Below are positions 40,373 to 49,398 of a stretch of 64,000 nt of DNA, piece after piece. Position numbers and translations under genes: made by a program. Position 1 is the stretch's first letter, and each line of letters begins with the position of its first letter. The DNA is from Clostridia bacterium (GTDB taxonomy: Bacteria > Bacillota > Clostridia > Christensenellales > CAG-138): assembly GCA_017509785.1 (NCBI GenBank), contig JAFWOT010000009.1, positions 25,841 through 89,840 of the forward strand, given 5' to 3'. The notes under the pieces were generated by a model. That model had not been told where the DNA came from. It worked only from the letters and a program-made list of their open reading frames with translations, and made no database searches.

Positions 40373-40835
40373 GGAGATAAAGCGCACGATCAAATACGTG
40401 CTCATCGCCGCCTCGGCGGGGATCATCCAGTTCGGTTCGTTCACGCTGCTGAACGAGGTGTTCCGGCTCGATTACTGGGTCAGCTACCTCATTGCGCTGG
40501 TGCTTTCGGTGCTGTGGAATTTCACGTTCAACCGCAAATACACGTTCAAGTCCGCCTCGAACGTCCCGAAGGCAATGGCGCTCGTGTTCGCGTACTACTG
40601 CGTGTTCACGCCCCTTTCCACTATGCTCGAGCATTACCTCACGACTAAGCTCGGCTGGAACGAGTACGTCGTTACCATCATCAATATGCTCTTGAACCTC
40701 GCAACGGAGTTCCCCTATCAGCGGTTTGTCGTGTTCAGAAAGACCATCGACACGAACGACATCGCGGAGCGTGAGGAACGCGAAAGGAATTCAACGGCTC
40801 CCGCCGATACGGATAAAGAAGGAGAAGACAAATGA
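40365..40835 (+). CDS. GtrA-family membrane protein
   Basis: 156 residues with four hydrophobic helices and the GtrA pattern (RTIKYVLIAASAGIIQFGSF, LVLSVLWNFTFNRKYTFKS). GtrA proteins help move lipid-linked sugars across the membrane. A charged C-terminal tail is present. Overlaps both neighbours by a few bases, so it is translated with the esterase and the CotH-dockerin gene; a role in surface glycan supply is inference. Confidence 0.85.
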   Translation: MNKEIKRTIKYVLIAASAGIIQFGSFTLLNEVFRLDYWVSYLIALVLSVLWNFTFNRKYTFKSASNVPKAMALVFAYYCVFTPLSTMLEHYLTTKLGWNEYVVTIINMLLNLATEFPYQRFVVFRKTIDTNDIAEREERERNSTAPADTDKEGEDK

Positions 40836-43036
40836 AAAGATCGAGGATACTCGCACTTTGCGCAGCGCTCATAATGCTGTTCGTGCAGATACTCCCCACG
40901 GCCGCATCCGCCTCCGGCGAGCGCGCGGCGAACGTCGCCGTAACGCCCTTCGCGGGCGACGGCGTCACCCTTGAATACGACGCCTCCCAGTTCGGCCTCC
41001 GCCTGAACGAGCAGTTCGGGATGTACGTCGTGGACGAAACGAAGACCATCACGCTGACCGCCCGCTTCGAGGACGGCTGGACTTTTAACCCCGATTTCAC
41101 GAGCTTCTTCCCGGAGCACGCGGACGACGTCACGCAGACGGAGAATCCCGACGGCTCCGTCACGTTCGCCTATCACGCCGTGAAGGGCGACTACATATCA
41201 AAGGACGAGCTGCTCACGGTCGGCGTCTACGCCACCCCGGCGGAGCTTCCGAAGCTCGAGATAACGGCCTCCGTGCCCTTCTCCCAGATCGATAAGGAGA
41301 CCTGGGTCACGGCGAGCTTTTCGATAACCCTCGGCACCAAGCAGTTCGAGAGCGGCAATTATGAGGGTACGGGCTCCATAAAAGGGCGCGGCAACACTTC
41401 CTGGGGCCAGCCGAAGAAGCCCTATTCCATAAAGCTCGATTCGAAGGCTTCCCTGCTCGATATACCCAAGACCAAGAAATACGCCATAGTCCCCAGCTAT
41501 TCGGATGATTCCCTCCTCAGGAACTACATGACCTACAAGGCCGCAGCCGGCTGCGAGGGCATAGATTACGTCCCCCGCTGCGAATTCGTGGAGGCCTACC
41601 TCAACGGCGTGTACAACGGCATCTATCTGCTCGTTGAAAGGGTCGATATCGAATCCAACAAGATAGATATCGAGGAAGCCACCGCCGAAGAGCTCACGGG
41701 CGGCTACCTCATCGAGAAGGACGTCGACAACAAGATCGACTTCGATTCCGATCAGTGGTTCAACTGCCCCTACTGGGCGAATCAGGGGCATGATTATTTC
41801 GTTCTGAAGACCCCCGAGCCCGATGACCCGGAGCTCGTTTCCCAGATGCTCTCCTACCTCACGGAATATATGCAGTCCCTGCACGACGCGGTCGTCAACG
41901 GGGCGGAGCCTTATACGAAATACGTCGACTCGGATTCCTGGATGGATTTCATGATCCTTCAGGAGATCGCCAAGAACATCGACGGCAACCTCAAGACGAG
42001 CTGCTACATGGTCAAAATGGCGCAGGACGACAAGCTCTACATGACTGCCCCGTGGGATTTCGACCTTGCCTACGGCAGCCCGGACGTTTCGTGGAACAAC
42101 GCCGACGTCAACCACAACGATTATTTCGACTGCCCCGACGCCCAGAGCTATGCGAGCTTCATGGTGATCAACTCCTCCTGCCCGTGGTTCGATCATCTCT
42201 ATGACGATCACGCCGAGTTCCGTGAGGAGCTCATGGCCCGCTATGCCGAATACCGCAGGACGCTCGTTCCCGAGATGATGCGCCTTCTGAACGGCGGCGC
42301 GGCATACCTCTCCGGCGCGATCTCCCGCGACGAGGCGAAGTGGGGCGTGCGCTTCCGCTCCGGCGTGACGCAGCTCTCGACCTGGCTGCGCGGCAGGCTC
42401 GAATGGCTGGACGGGCAATGGCTCGAGTCCGAGACCGTCGACCTCAACTATGCCCTCAACACCGAGGGCGGGCATCTCTCGTTCACCTCCGAAGGCAGCT
42501 ACCCCTTCACCGGAGTCATTAAGGACGGGCGCATCGCCGCCGTCAGCGGGAACGCCGGCGTCGACAGCTCCGACAGCGTCGTGACGCTCGTGCTCGATAT
42601 GCAGGCGGGCGATTCGATCTCGTTCGATTACAAGGTAAGCTCCGAATACAACTACGATAAGCTCCTCTTCCAGGTCAACAACAACACCGTCATGGACGTC
42701 CACGGCGAGCACGATTGGCAGACCTACACCTACACGGTCCTCAACGCGGGGCAGTACACCTTCGCGTGGAAGTACAGGAAGGACTACTCCGCCGCCTCCG
42801 GCACGGACTGCGCGTGGATCGACGAGATAATCTGGTCGGGCGACGAGCCCGGTCTCATCGGCGACGTCAACGGCGACGGCACGGTCGATTCGAACGATGC
42901 GCTCCTTCTCCTCAGGTACACGATGGGCCTTATCGGCGAGCTCCCCTGCCCGGATAACGCCGATTATGACGGCGACGGCTCCGTCACCTCGAACGACGCC
43001 CTTGCCATACTGAGGGGCTCCCTCTCCATAGGCTGA
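40832..43036 (+). CDS. secreted CotH-kinase-family protein with dockerin
   Basis: 734 residues. Signal peptide about 1-27; an N-terminal beta domain; then a CotH kinase domain (about 165-500) with KGRGNTSWGQPKKPYSIKLD (about 184), YLLVERVDIE and the metal site APWDFDLAYG (about 407). A beta-sandwich module (about 535-660) and a dockerin follow (GDVNGDGTVDSNDALLLLR, then [19 protein letters not shown]). CotH kinases phosphorylate spore-coat proteins in Bacillus; a secreted dockerin-borne version would act outside the cell. Overlaps the GtrA gene by 4 bases. Confidence 0.87.
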   Translation: MKRSRILALCAALIMLFVQILPTAASASGERAANVAVTPFAGDGVTLEYDASQFGLRLNEQFGMYVVDETKTITLTARFEDGWTFNPDFTSFFPEHADDVTQTENPDGSVTFAYHAVKGDYISKDELLTVGVYATPAELPKLEITASVPFSQIDKETWVTASFSITLGTKQFESGNYEGTGSIKGRGNTSWGQPKKPYSIKLDSKASLLDIPKTKKYAIVPSYSDDSLLRNYMTYKAAAGCEGIDYVPRCEFVEAYLNGVYNGIYLLVERVDIESNKIDIEEATAEELTGGYLIEKDVDNKIDFDSDQWFNCPYWANQGHDYFVLKTPEPDDPELVSQMLSYLTEYMQSLHDAVVNGAEPYTKYVDSDSWMDFMILQEIAKNIDGNLKTSCYMVKMAQDDKLYMTAPWDFDLAYGSPDVSWNNADVNHNDYFDCPDAQSYASFMVINSSCPWFDHLYDDHAEFREELMARYAEYRRTLVPEMMRLLNGGAAYLSGAISRDEAKWGVRFRSGVTQLSTWLRGRLEWLDGQWLESETVDLNYALNTEGGHLSFTSEGSYPFTGVIKDGRIAAVSGNAGVDSSDSVVTLVLDMQAGDSISFDYKVSSEYNYDKLLFQVNNNTVMDVHGEHDWQTYTYTVLNAGQYTFAWKYRKDYSAASGTDCAWIDEIIWSGDEPGLIGDVNGDGTVDSNDALLLLRYTMGLIGELPCPDNADYDGDGSVTSNDALAILRGSLSIG

Positions 43037-43099
43037 AAAATCCCGCGCGAACCGCGCTCCGAAGCAGACGCGGCCGAAGAATGAGAAAGGAATCCGATC

Positions 43100-45538
43100 A
43101 TGAAAAGAAAGATAGCCCTGCTCCTTGCGGCGCTCATGCTGCTGCCGGCGATACTCGCCTCACATGCCGGAGCGCGGTTCGTTAACGCGCCGGCTTCCGC
43201 TGCTGCGGACTCCTCGTCCGAATTCGAAATGGACGTCGGCGAGGAAGGCCTCGTAGAGCCGCCTCTGCCCTCGAAGGACTCGAAGCACAGCGTTTCGAAG
43301 TTCATCAAGTGGGGCCTCAAGCGCATCGACCCGGCCTCCATCCCGACCAACGCGAACCTCTATCTCGCGGCTTCGAGCTGCGGCACCTCCCCGTGGGAGT
43401 ATCTCTACGGCACGGTGCGCACCTCGACCTCCAACACCAACATACTCAGCCGCTTCAACAACTACTATACCAAGTACATGAACCGCGCCCAGTATGACGA
43501 GGTCACCGAGGACTGGAGCCGCTCCACCTACGCGACGGACTGCCAGGGCCTGCTCGACGCGTGGATGACCTACGAGGAAGGCGTCACGACGGACATAAAC
43601 GTCCAGATGAATTACTCGAACTGGTGCACCGCAAAGGGCGAGATCGCTTCCATCACCCGCGATTGGGTCGTGGGCGAGGCGGTGTTCGTCTGGTCGGAAA
43701 AGCTCCAGAAATTCGGGCATATCGGCTGGGTCTGCGGCTTTGACGAGAACGGCGAGCCAATGGTGCTCGAAGCGCGCGGACTCTCTTTCGGCGTCGTCGT
43801 GACGAGGCTCTCCGACAGGGCGTGGACTCACCGCGGCCTCATGACCGTCATGTTCAATTACGACGCGTCGATGAAGGGCTCCTTCACAATGCCCGCCGAG
43901 ACCGAGCCTGCCGAGGGCGGACGCGGGATGAACGTTTCCGCCGTGTGGGACGGGTCCATCGCCTCGAGCTACGCGGGCGGCACGGGCACCGAAGCCGATC
44001 CCTACCGCATCAGCACCCCGGCGCAGCTCGCCTATCTCGCCTATAAGGTCAACAACGGCACCACCTACTACGGTAAATACTTTATAATGACGACGGATAT
44101 GCAGCTCAACGACACCACGGACTGGACGAGCTGGGATTTCTTCAACCGCCCCGCCAACGAGTGGACGCCCATAGGCATATATACGGATAACTCCACCTAT
44201 ACGCAGTTCCGCGGCAGCTTCGACGGGCAGGGCCATACCGTTTACGGGATGTTCTTCTCCGAGAACAAGAAGAGCTTTTTCGGGCTCTTCGGATACGTCG
44301 GGGCGAACGCCGACGGCTGCATAAAGAACGTCCGCGTGGACGATTCCTTCATGGAGGCGGTCAACAACGTCGGCGCGATAGCGGGCTACGTCAAAGATTA
44401 CGGCTCCATAGTCAACTGCCGCAACTCCGGCAAGGTGCGCGCCTCGCTCTGGACGGGCGGCATCGCCGGGTTCGTAACCAATACCTCCACGACCACGAGC
44501 ATCACGGGCTGCGTCAACGATACCTCCGTCCGCGGCTCCTACCATACCGGCGGCATAGTGGGCTATGCGCATGAGAACTGCGTGATCTCCGGCTGCTCCA
44601 ACACGGCGAGCTACGTCAAGGGCTATGAGTCGACCGGCGGCATAGTCGGGCGCGTCAACGCCTCCACGGTCGAAAAATGCCGCAACAACGGCGAAATGCG
44701 CGGCACGGATCATATAGCGGGCATAGCCGCGAACGCCACCGCGACGACCGTCCGCAGGTGTTACAGCGCAGCCTCCTTCACGGCAAGATACAGGTCGGGC
44801 GGCATAGTCGGCGAGGCCTCCTCCTGCACGGTCGAGAACTGTTTCAATACGGGCAGCATCACCTGCATCGAGCGGGTCGGCGGCGTGATCGGCACGGCGG
44901 CGGATACTCCCGTTTCGAAGGTCTATTCAATAGGTACGGTCACGGCGAAGCGTCAGCGCGGCGGCATACTCGGCGTCAAATCCGGCAGCACCTCGGTGGC
45001 CTCCGCCTATATGCCCGATGGCTGCTGCTCCGGCGGCACTTCATACGGCGAATACCTGCCCTTGGCCTCCTTCGCGCAGGCGAGCTCCTATCAGGGCTTC
45101 GATTTCGATTCCGTCTGGAAGATCGATCCCGAGACCGCCTATCCCTTCGCCGAGCTGACGACGCCTTCCTATACGTCGTCCAATATCCCGGTTTTCACCC
45201 CCGAGCCCACGCCGACTCCGACGGCCGATCCCACACCGACGATCGAGCCCACTCCGACAACGGAGCCCACACCGACGATTGAGCCCACACCGACGGCGGA
45301 GCCCACACCGACGGCGGAACCTACTCCGACGGCGGATCCCACTCCCGGGCCCGAGCCGCTTCCCGGCGACGCCGATCTTAACGGCACGGTCGACGCGCTC
45401 GACGCGCTTCTCGTGCTGAGGTACTGCCTCGGGCTGGAGGCGGAGCTTCCCTCCGTCCTCAACGCGGATATCGACGGCAGCGGAACCGTAGACACGAACG
45501 ACGCCCTTGCGATACTCCGCGCGGGCATGGGACTCTGA
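43100..45538 (+). CDS. secreted NlpC/P60-like protein with GLUG repeats and dockerin
   Basis: 812 residues. Signal peptide about 1-25. The N-terminal domain (about 55-265) has a probable catalytic Cys in [10 protein letters not shown] (about 149) and His in [10 protein letters not shown] (about 211), like NlpC/P60 or CHAP peptidases. About 290-690 form a beta-solenoid of GLUG-type repeats ([18 protein letters not shown] and similar). A Pro-Thr-Glu linker and a dockerin ([37 protein letters not shown]) end it. Likely a cell-wall or peptide hydrolase with an adhesive stalk. Confidence 0.83.
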   Translation: MKRKIALLLAALMLLPAILASHAGARFVNAPASAAADSSSEFEMDVGEEGLVEPPLPSKDSKHSVSKFIKWGLKRIDPASIPTNANLYLAASSCGTSPWEYLYGTVRTSTSNTNILSRFNNYYTKYMNRAQYDEVTEDWSRSTYATDCQGLLDAWMTYEEGVTTDINVQMNYSNWCTAKGEIASITRDWVVGEAVFVWSEKLQKFGHIGWVCGFDENGEPMVLEARGLSFGVVVTRLSDRAWTHRGLMTVMFNYDASMKGSFTMPAETEPAEGGRGMNVSAVWDGSIASSYAGGTGTEADPYRISTPAQLAYLAYKVNNGTTYYGKYFIMTTDMQLNDTTDWTSWDFFNRPANEWTPIGIYTDNSTYTQFRGSFDGQGHTVYGMFFSENKKSFFGLFGYVGANADGCIKNVRVDDSFMEAVNNVGAIAGYVKDYGSIVNCRNSGKVRASLWTGGIAGFVTNTSTTTSITGCVNDTSVRGSYHTGGIVGYAHENCVISGCSNTASYVKGYESTGGIVGRVNASTVEKCRNNGEMRGTDHIAGIAANATATTVRRCYSAASFTARYRSGGIVGEASSCTVENCFNTGSITCIERVGGVIGTAADTPVSKVYSIGTVTAKRQRGGILGVKSGSTSVASAYMPDGCCSGGTSYGEYLPLASFAQASSYQGFDFDSVWKIDPETAYPFAELTTPSYTSSNIPVFTPEPTPTPTADPTPTIEPTPTTEPTPTIEPTPTAEPTPTAEPTPTADPTPGPEPLPGDADLNGTVDALDALLVLRYCLGLEAELPSVLNADIDGSGTVDTNDALAILRAGMGL

Positions 45539-45581
45539 CGGCGCTGAAAAATAATCTAACGGTTTCAAAAACGGAGGAACG

Positions 45582-46436
45582 ATGCTTAAGATCCAGATCG
45601 ACGGGACACAATGGGAAAAGGTCCTGTACTTTGCGATAGCGATAGTCGGCGCGGCGGTGGTCGCGTGGGTGTTCTCGTTTATAAATGGGAAGGTCTTCAA
45701 GGCCATCGGCCGTAAGCAGAAGGGCATACACCTCGCCTTCTTCGAGAGGCTGAATAGGGTCATAATCGTAGTCGGCGTATTCGTCATTGCTTTCTCGGCG
45801 CTCGACGGGACTTCCTCGGTCTGGAAGACCATGCTCGGCGGGACGGCCGTCATCAGCGCCGTCGTCGCCTTCGCCGCGCAGGACGTCATAAAGGACATAC
45901 TCGCCGGGCTCATGATAAGCCTTCAGCGCCCGTTCGAGATAGGCGACCGAATCGAGCTGGAGGACGGCACCGTCGGCATAGTCGAGGATATGACGAACCG
46001 CCACGTGGTCCTCGCGGGGGTCGATACGACCAAATTCGTCATCCCAAACAGCCGCATCAATTCGATGAAGGTCACCAATTTCAGCTTCATGCGCGGCAAC
46101 CGCTCTGCATGGTTCGATTTCCCCGTCGGTTACGACACCGATACGGAGCTTGCGAAGTCCGTCATAAAGGCGGCGATAACCGCCAGCCCGAATTCCATAC
46201 CCGGCAAGACCGGCCCCGAAGGCGAGCCGGAATACGCGGACGTCTACTTCCTCAAATTCGCCGACAGCGCTCTCATACTTTCCACCACAGTCTATTATGA
46301 GAGCGGCGTCCCCTCCGAGAAGCTCATTGACGATATCAACACCCGCGTGCGCGAAGCGCTCAACGCCAACGGCATTGAGATCCCCTATCAGTACGTCAAC
46401 GTCATAACCGCCCCGTCGGAAAATAAAGTCGAATAA
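45582..46436 (+). CDS. MscS-type mechanosensitive channel
   Basis: 284 residues. Two N-terminal helices, then the pore helix TM3 (GGTAVISAVVAFAAQDVIKD, about 86-105) with the Gly/Ala pattern of small-conductance channels. A beta domain (LQRPFEIGDRIELEDGTVGI; FVIPNSRINSMKVTNFS) and a C-terminal alpha/beta part follow. It relieves turgor on osmotic downshock. It ends 44 bases before the sigK 5' fragment. Confidence 0.92.
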   Translation: MLKIQIDGTQWEKVLYFAIAIVGAAVVAWVFSFINGKVFKAIGRKQKGIHLAFFERLNRVIIVVGVFVIAFSALDGTSSVWKTMLGGTAVISAVVAFAAQDVIKDILAGLMISLQRPFEIGDRIELEDGTVGIVEDMTNRHVVLAGVDTTKFVIPNSRINSMKVTNFSFMRGNRSAWFDFPVGYDTDTELAKSVIKAAITASPNSIPGKTGPEGEPEYADVYFLKFADSALILSTTVYYESGVPSEKLIDDINTRVREALNANGIEIPYQYVNVITAPSENKVE

Positions 46437-46449
46437 AGCCGCATAGATT
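46419..46449 (+). promoter_or_regulatory. possible sigma-E promoter of sigK
   Basis: CATAGATT (46442-46449) matches the sigma-E -10 CATACANT at 7 of 8 positions; a poor -35 (GAAAATA) lies 16 bases upstream, within the end of mscS. Plausible because sigK is sigma-E controlled in relatives. Confidence 0.35.
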
Positions 46450-46480
46450 GAGTATCGAATAAAGCATCGGAGGAACTGAA

Positions 46481-46822
46481 ATGCTTGAAGCGATACTCTC
46501 TTTTTTAAAAGGCCTTTTTGTTTTCGCGGGGAGCGTCGGGCGAAGCTCCATGCCGGGCGCCCTTTCTCCGGAGCGCGAGGCCGAGCTCCTGAGCCGCCTC
46601 GCCGAGGGCGATCCCGAAGCGCGCGACGAGCTCATCGAACGCAATCTCCGCCTTGTCGCGCACATCGCGAAAAAGTATGCCAACCGTTCACGCGAGCTCG
46701 ACGATCTCATCCAAACGGGCTCCATCGGCCTCATCAAGGCCGTCGGCACCTATACCCCGAACCGCGGCAGATCCTTCGCCGCTTATGCCGGACGCTGCAT
46801 CGAGAATGCTATCCGCTCATAA
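46481..46822 (+). CDS. sigK: sigK 5' fragment (pro-sigma-K N-terminus), interrupted by skin-like element
   Basis: 113 residues ending at a stop supplied by the inserted element. It has a hydrophobic pro-sequence (MLEAILSFLKGLFVFAGSVG), then sigma region 2 (LIERNLRLVAHIAKKYANRS; LDDLIQTGSIGLIKAV; FAAYAGRCIEN). The frame is normal up to AA at 46805-46806, after which AIRS-stop is element sequence. On excision it joins the part at 60141 to give a 239-residue protein, close to B. subtilis SigK (241). CGGAGGAAC precedes the ATG. Confidence 0.93.
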   Translation: MLEAILSFLKGLFVFAGSVGRSSMPGALSPEREAELLSRLAEGDPEARDELIERNLRLVAHIAKKYANRSRELDDLIQTGSIGLIKAVGTYTPNRGRSFAAYAGRCIENAIRS

Positions 46823-46831
46823 ACACAACGT
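46805..46831. mobile_element. left attachment site (attL) and left terminal inverted repeat
   Basis: Core dinucleotide AA (46805-46806), then inverted repeat 46807-46831 (TGCTATCC, GCTCAT, AAACACAACGT). It matches the reverse complement of 60114-60138 at 22 of 25 positions. Confidence 0.82.
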
Positions 46832-46859
46832 TTGGCTCAAAATCCGAATACCATTCCCC

Positions 46860-46907
46860 AAAAAAGGCTGTCTGGCGCGTATTCCGTCGCGTCACAGACA
46901 ACCTTTT
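46860..46907 (-). terminator. terminator at the left end of the element
   Basis: Stem AAAAGG-TGTCTG... with CAGACA-CCTTTT plus an inner GCGCG/CGCGT pairing; on the minus strand it runs into six T. It would end transcripts coming from the lipoprotein side before they reach sigK. Confidence 0.7.
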
Positions 46908-47020
46908 CATTATGTGCCGAAGTTGCGGAACCCAAGTAAGGCTTGCCCCACTCTACATCCATTCCTGCCGGACAAGAGCCGAGGAGCAGGTCATCAGAGA
47001 AATAGTGCTGGCATAAAGCG

Positions 47021-47052
47021 AAAGGACTGTACCCGCTCGGTGCAGTCCTTTT
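47021..47052. terminator. hairpin terminator
   Basis: AAAGGACTG (47021-47029) pairs with CAGTCCTTT (47043-47051), inner ACC/GGT. Lies 5 bases after a TAA (47014-47016) that closes a plus-strand frame open from the element's left end. The stretch 46823-47073 otherwise has no gene that I can support. Confidence 0.65.
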
Positions 47053-47073
47053 CAATCATTAATAGGAAAAATA

Positions 47074-47271
47074 CTACCAGTATCTTCGTGTACGAGGCAA
47101 AATTATGTACTCCTCGACGTTCGTAACCTTGCCGACCGTCTCAACGTAATTATCCGTATTCATGCCGAGCAGGATGATGCCGAAGATGATGAGGATGAGC
47201 CCTACGGGGATCAAAAACCTTGCCGGGCCGGTGTTTCGTATGAATCTTGCGAATTTGTTTTCTGTGTTTAT
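47074..47271 (-). CDS. small membrane protein (DUF3592-like N-terminus), no standard start
   Basis: 65 codons: NTENKFARFIRNTGPARFLI, then a hydrophobic helix (PVGLILIIFGIILLGM) and YVETVGKVTNVEEYI, the beginning of a DUF3592-like domain. The codon correctly spaced from GGAAGGAG is ATA (47271), not ATG, so the gene is either started by ATA or inactivated by one base change. The end looks truncated. Paralogue of the 49026 gene in the same element. Confidence 0.45.
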   Translation of the reverse strand: MNTENKFARFIRNTGPARFLIPVGLILIIFGIILLGMNTDNYVETVGKVTNVEEYIILPRTRRYW

Positions 47272-47324
47272 AGACTTTCTCCTTCCAATCTGTTTTATTT
47301 GCTGCCGAAGCTGCTGAGCTTTGA

Positions 47325-47996
47325 TCAGTTCTCCTGCTTATACCAATCGGAAATATCGGGGACCGTTACGGCCGCGGAGCCGTACTCGATCGTCATATCG
47401 GTGATATAGGTCTGACCCTCCTCGATGCGGGTGATCGTGATGGTCTTGACAAGATCGTTCTCGGAGGAAGCCTCGAACTTGATGCTGCCAACGTTGGCTT
47501 TGAACTCAAACGTCAGGTTGTTGGTGCTGTTCCCGTCCGTCGTGCCTCCCTTGACTTCGCAGGAGTAGGTCGCGCCTTCCTCGGGGAGCGCTTCGAAGAT
47601 ATTCAGACTGTGCTTATAAACCTGGTAGCCGTGGTCATAGTTGTCTTTGCCGACCATATAGTAGTTCGAGTCGTCGCCTGTCATAGCGTAGATGTACTCC
47701 TCATCCTTGATGAAGGAATAGGTCTCGGCGCCGGTGGTGGCGTAGGTGATGTAGTCGCTCGTGCCGTCGATAGTTTCGGTGGATACGGGATTGCCGTTGC
47801 CCTTCATGGTCACGATCATATTCGTGTTTTCAAAGGTTTCCTTGAAGAAATCGTTGAAGAGCTCTTCGCAGCCTTCCTTGGTATCCGCGCTGTATTCCCA
47901 AGTCTCGTCGCCGCCGAATTGGATCGTGCAGGCGAGAAGCGAGAATGCCATGATGAGCGCAAGCGAGATGGTCAGAAGGGTCTTTGTGAGTTTCAT
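47325..47996 (-). CDS. element-encoded lipoprotein
   Basis: 223 residues. Lipoprotein signal with lipobox SLLAC (Cys about 23), then a beta-rich domain (TDYITYATTG-like strands, GAETYSFIKDEEYIYAMTGD) similar in style to LolA/outer-leaflet lipoproteins. Family not recognised. AAAGGAGAAAA precedes the ATG. It follows the response regulator by about 20 bases and is probably in the same transcript. Confidence 0.75.
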   Translation of the reverse strand: MKLTKTLLTISLALIMAFSLLACTIQFGGDETWEYSADTKEGCEELFNDFFKETFENTNMIVTMKGNGNPVSTETIDGTSDYITYATTGAETYSFIKDEEYIYAMTGDDSNYYMVGKDNYDHGYQVYKHSLNIFEALPEEGATYSCEVKGGTTDGNSTNNLTFEFKANVGSIKFEASSENDLVKTITITRIEEGQTYITDMTIEYGSAAVTVPDISDWYKQEN

Positions 47997-48017
47997 TTTG
48001 ATTTTTCTCCTTTATAT

Positions 48018-48842
48018 TTATTTGTTTTTTCTGTTCTTGGTCCTTTCGAGGAAGGCTTCGGTGAAGCTTGCCCACGAATATGCGTTCATGTACTCCCCAC
48101 GGTAGGAATTGACCGCAGCGGAGTCGCCGCTTAAAAAGCGGAAAAGATCGCAGTCGATTTTCTCGGGCAGTATGCGCATGACGCCGTTTTTGAGCTCGAA
48201 GATATCCTGCGCGCCGACGGATTCCAATGCCGTGCGGAGCGAGCGGATGATGACGTCGAGCTGCTTCTGCATGGAGCGGTCGTAGGGCTCATCCTCCCAG
48301 AGCACCGCCGCGGCGGCCGCCCTCGTGATCCCGCCGCCCTGCCTGTCGATGAGATAGGCTAAGAGCTCCTTGGACTTGGAGCGCGGGAAAGACAGGGGCT
48401 TGCCGTCCACGAAGATATCGAATTCGCCGAAGGTGCGGGCGGAAACGCGCGCCATGACGCCCGGCTGCGCTTCCTGCGAGACGCCGCGGTTTTTCGCCGC
48501 ATGCGCTATCTCTTCCGCAAGGCGCTGCTTATTGACAGGCTTCATGAGGTACCCGGAGGCATGCAGTTTGAAGGCGTCCACCGCATATTCGGAATAACCG
48601 GTGAGAAAGATTATCGCGGTCGTCGGGCCGAGCTCACGGATCCTCGCAGCAAGCTCAAGCCCGCTCATCCCGGGCATGTTGATATCGAGGAGTGCGACGT
48701 CCGCCGAGTGCGCGTTAAGCCATACGAGCGCGTCACCGGGCTTTGTGAAGCCCACGACCTCCGGCCCCTGCGGGAGCTTCTCACATAGCTCGACAGTCAT
48801 ATTCAGTATGAGCGGTTCGTCGTCTATACAGATTATCCTCAT
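48018..48842 (-). CDS. response regulator with SARP-like DNA-binding domain
   Basis: 274 residues. Receiver domain 1-120 with the acidic pair D7/D8, phospho-acceptor D53 (ALLDINMPG), T81 and K101 (LMKPVNK). About 135-225 is a winged helix of the SARP/OmpR type (FGEFDIFVDGKPLSFPRSKS, KELLAYLIDRQGG), then a short BTAD-like helical end. SARP regulators bind heptamer direct repeats spaced 11 bases; such sites occur in front of the element's promoters. The kinase partner is encoded at 49399. Confidence 0.85.
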   Translation of the reverse strand: MRIICIDDEPLILNMTVELCEKLPQGPEVVGFTKPGDALVWLNAHSADVALLDINMPGMSGLELAARIRELGPTTAIIFLTGYSEYAVDAFKLHASGYLMKPVNKQRLAEEIAHAAKNRGVSQEAQPGVMARVSARTFGEFDIFVDGKPLSFPRSKSKELLAYLIDRQGGGITRAAAAAVLWEDEPYDRSMQKQLDVIIRSLRTALESVGAQDIFELKNGVMRILPEKIDCDLFRFLSGDSAAVNSYRGEYMNAYSWASFTEAFLERTKNRKNK

Positions 48843-49025
48843 AAATACGCCCGTCTCCCGTCGTGTCAGTTTTTAAGAGTGTTGAACAGCGTCTTGCGGT
48901 TGCCGCCGTTATCGGCGCTTGCTCCGGTCCTTGCAAAGGCAAGAAGCGTGACAAAGAGCAGATCGAGGTTTCTCTCGCGCGTCCGGATGCGGAAGAAGCC
49001 CTGTACGGGTACGGAGCTTACGACC

Positions 49026-49220
49026 CTATGCTCCTCGGTATCCTCCTCGTGAGGGTACCTGCCGGTGCTCTCCGCGCGGGCGCTCGGTGATGGAGGTGAT
49101 CGTCGCCATGGTCTTCTCAAACCCCTTCGACCGGAAGAAGGTGAGGCAGACGCCCGCGATAATGGCGATAACGGCGATCGCCATGGCAAAATACCTGAAC
49201 CTGATACCTCTGACTGACAT
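49026..49220 (-). CDS. small membrane protein, probably frameshifted
   Basis: 64 residues: MSVRGIRFRYFAMAIAVIAI, a single membrane helix, then GFEKTMATITSITERP as in DUF3592 proteins, then an early stop. The neighbouring minus-strand frame continues with GRYPHEEDTEEHRVV up to 48866, as if one base were lost or gained. First gene after the SARP-type promoter at 49261-49294. Confidence 0.55.
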   Translation of the reverse strand: MSVRGIRFRYFAMAIAVIAIIAGVCLTFFRSKGFEKTMATITSITERPRGEHRQVPSRGGYRGA

Positions 49221-49260
49221 AAAAGAAACTTCCTTGCTGTTTGCATGATCGGCTTACACG

Positions 49261-49294
49261 ATTATAATTGGCCCTGTCCAACAAATGTCCAACA
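49261..49294 (-). promoter_or_regulatory. SARP-type promoter 1
   Basis: Minus strand: TTGGACA-TTTG-TTGGACA (49292-49275), exactly 8 bases, then TATAAT (49266-49261). Drives the small membrane, response regulator and lipoprotein genes. Confidence 0.72.
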
Positions 49295-49323
49295 AAACCC
49301 GCAAAGAATACGAGCACAATATA

Positions 49324-49343
49324 TGTTGGACATTTGTTGGACA
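49324..49343 (+). promoter_or_regulatory. second copy of the TTGGACA heptamer pair
   Basis: TGTTGGACATTTGTTGGACA, the exact inverse of 49275-49294, 29 bases away. No -10 box or gene follows on the plus strand; may be an auxiliary binding site or a long hairpin with site 1. Confidence 0.65.
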
Positions 49344-49398
49344 AAGCACCGCATTCGTCCGGCGGTGGGCGTCTTTTTGTTTTTTACAGCGAAAGAGT

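Noticed and set aside
46837..47055. Minus-strand 72-codon ORF at the left end of the element
   Set aside because: It spans two hairpins, starts at TTG without a good RBS and overlaps the possible recombinase tail; kept only as an open question.
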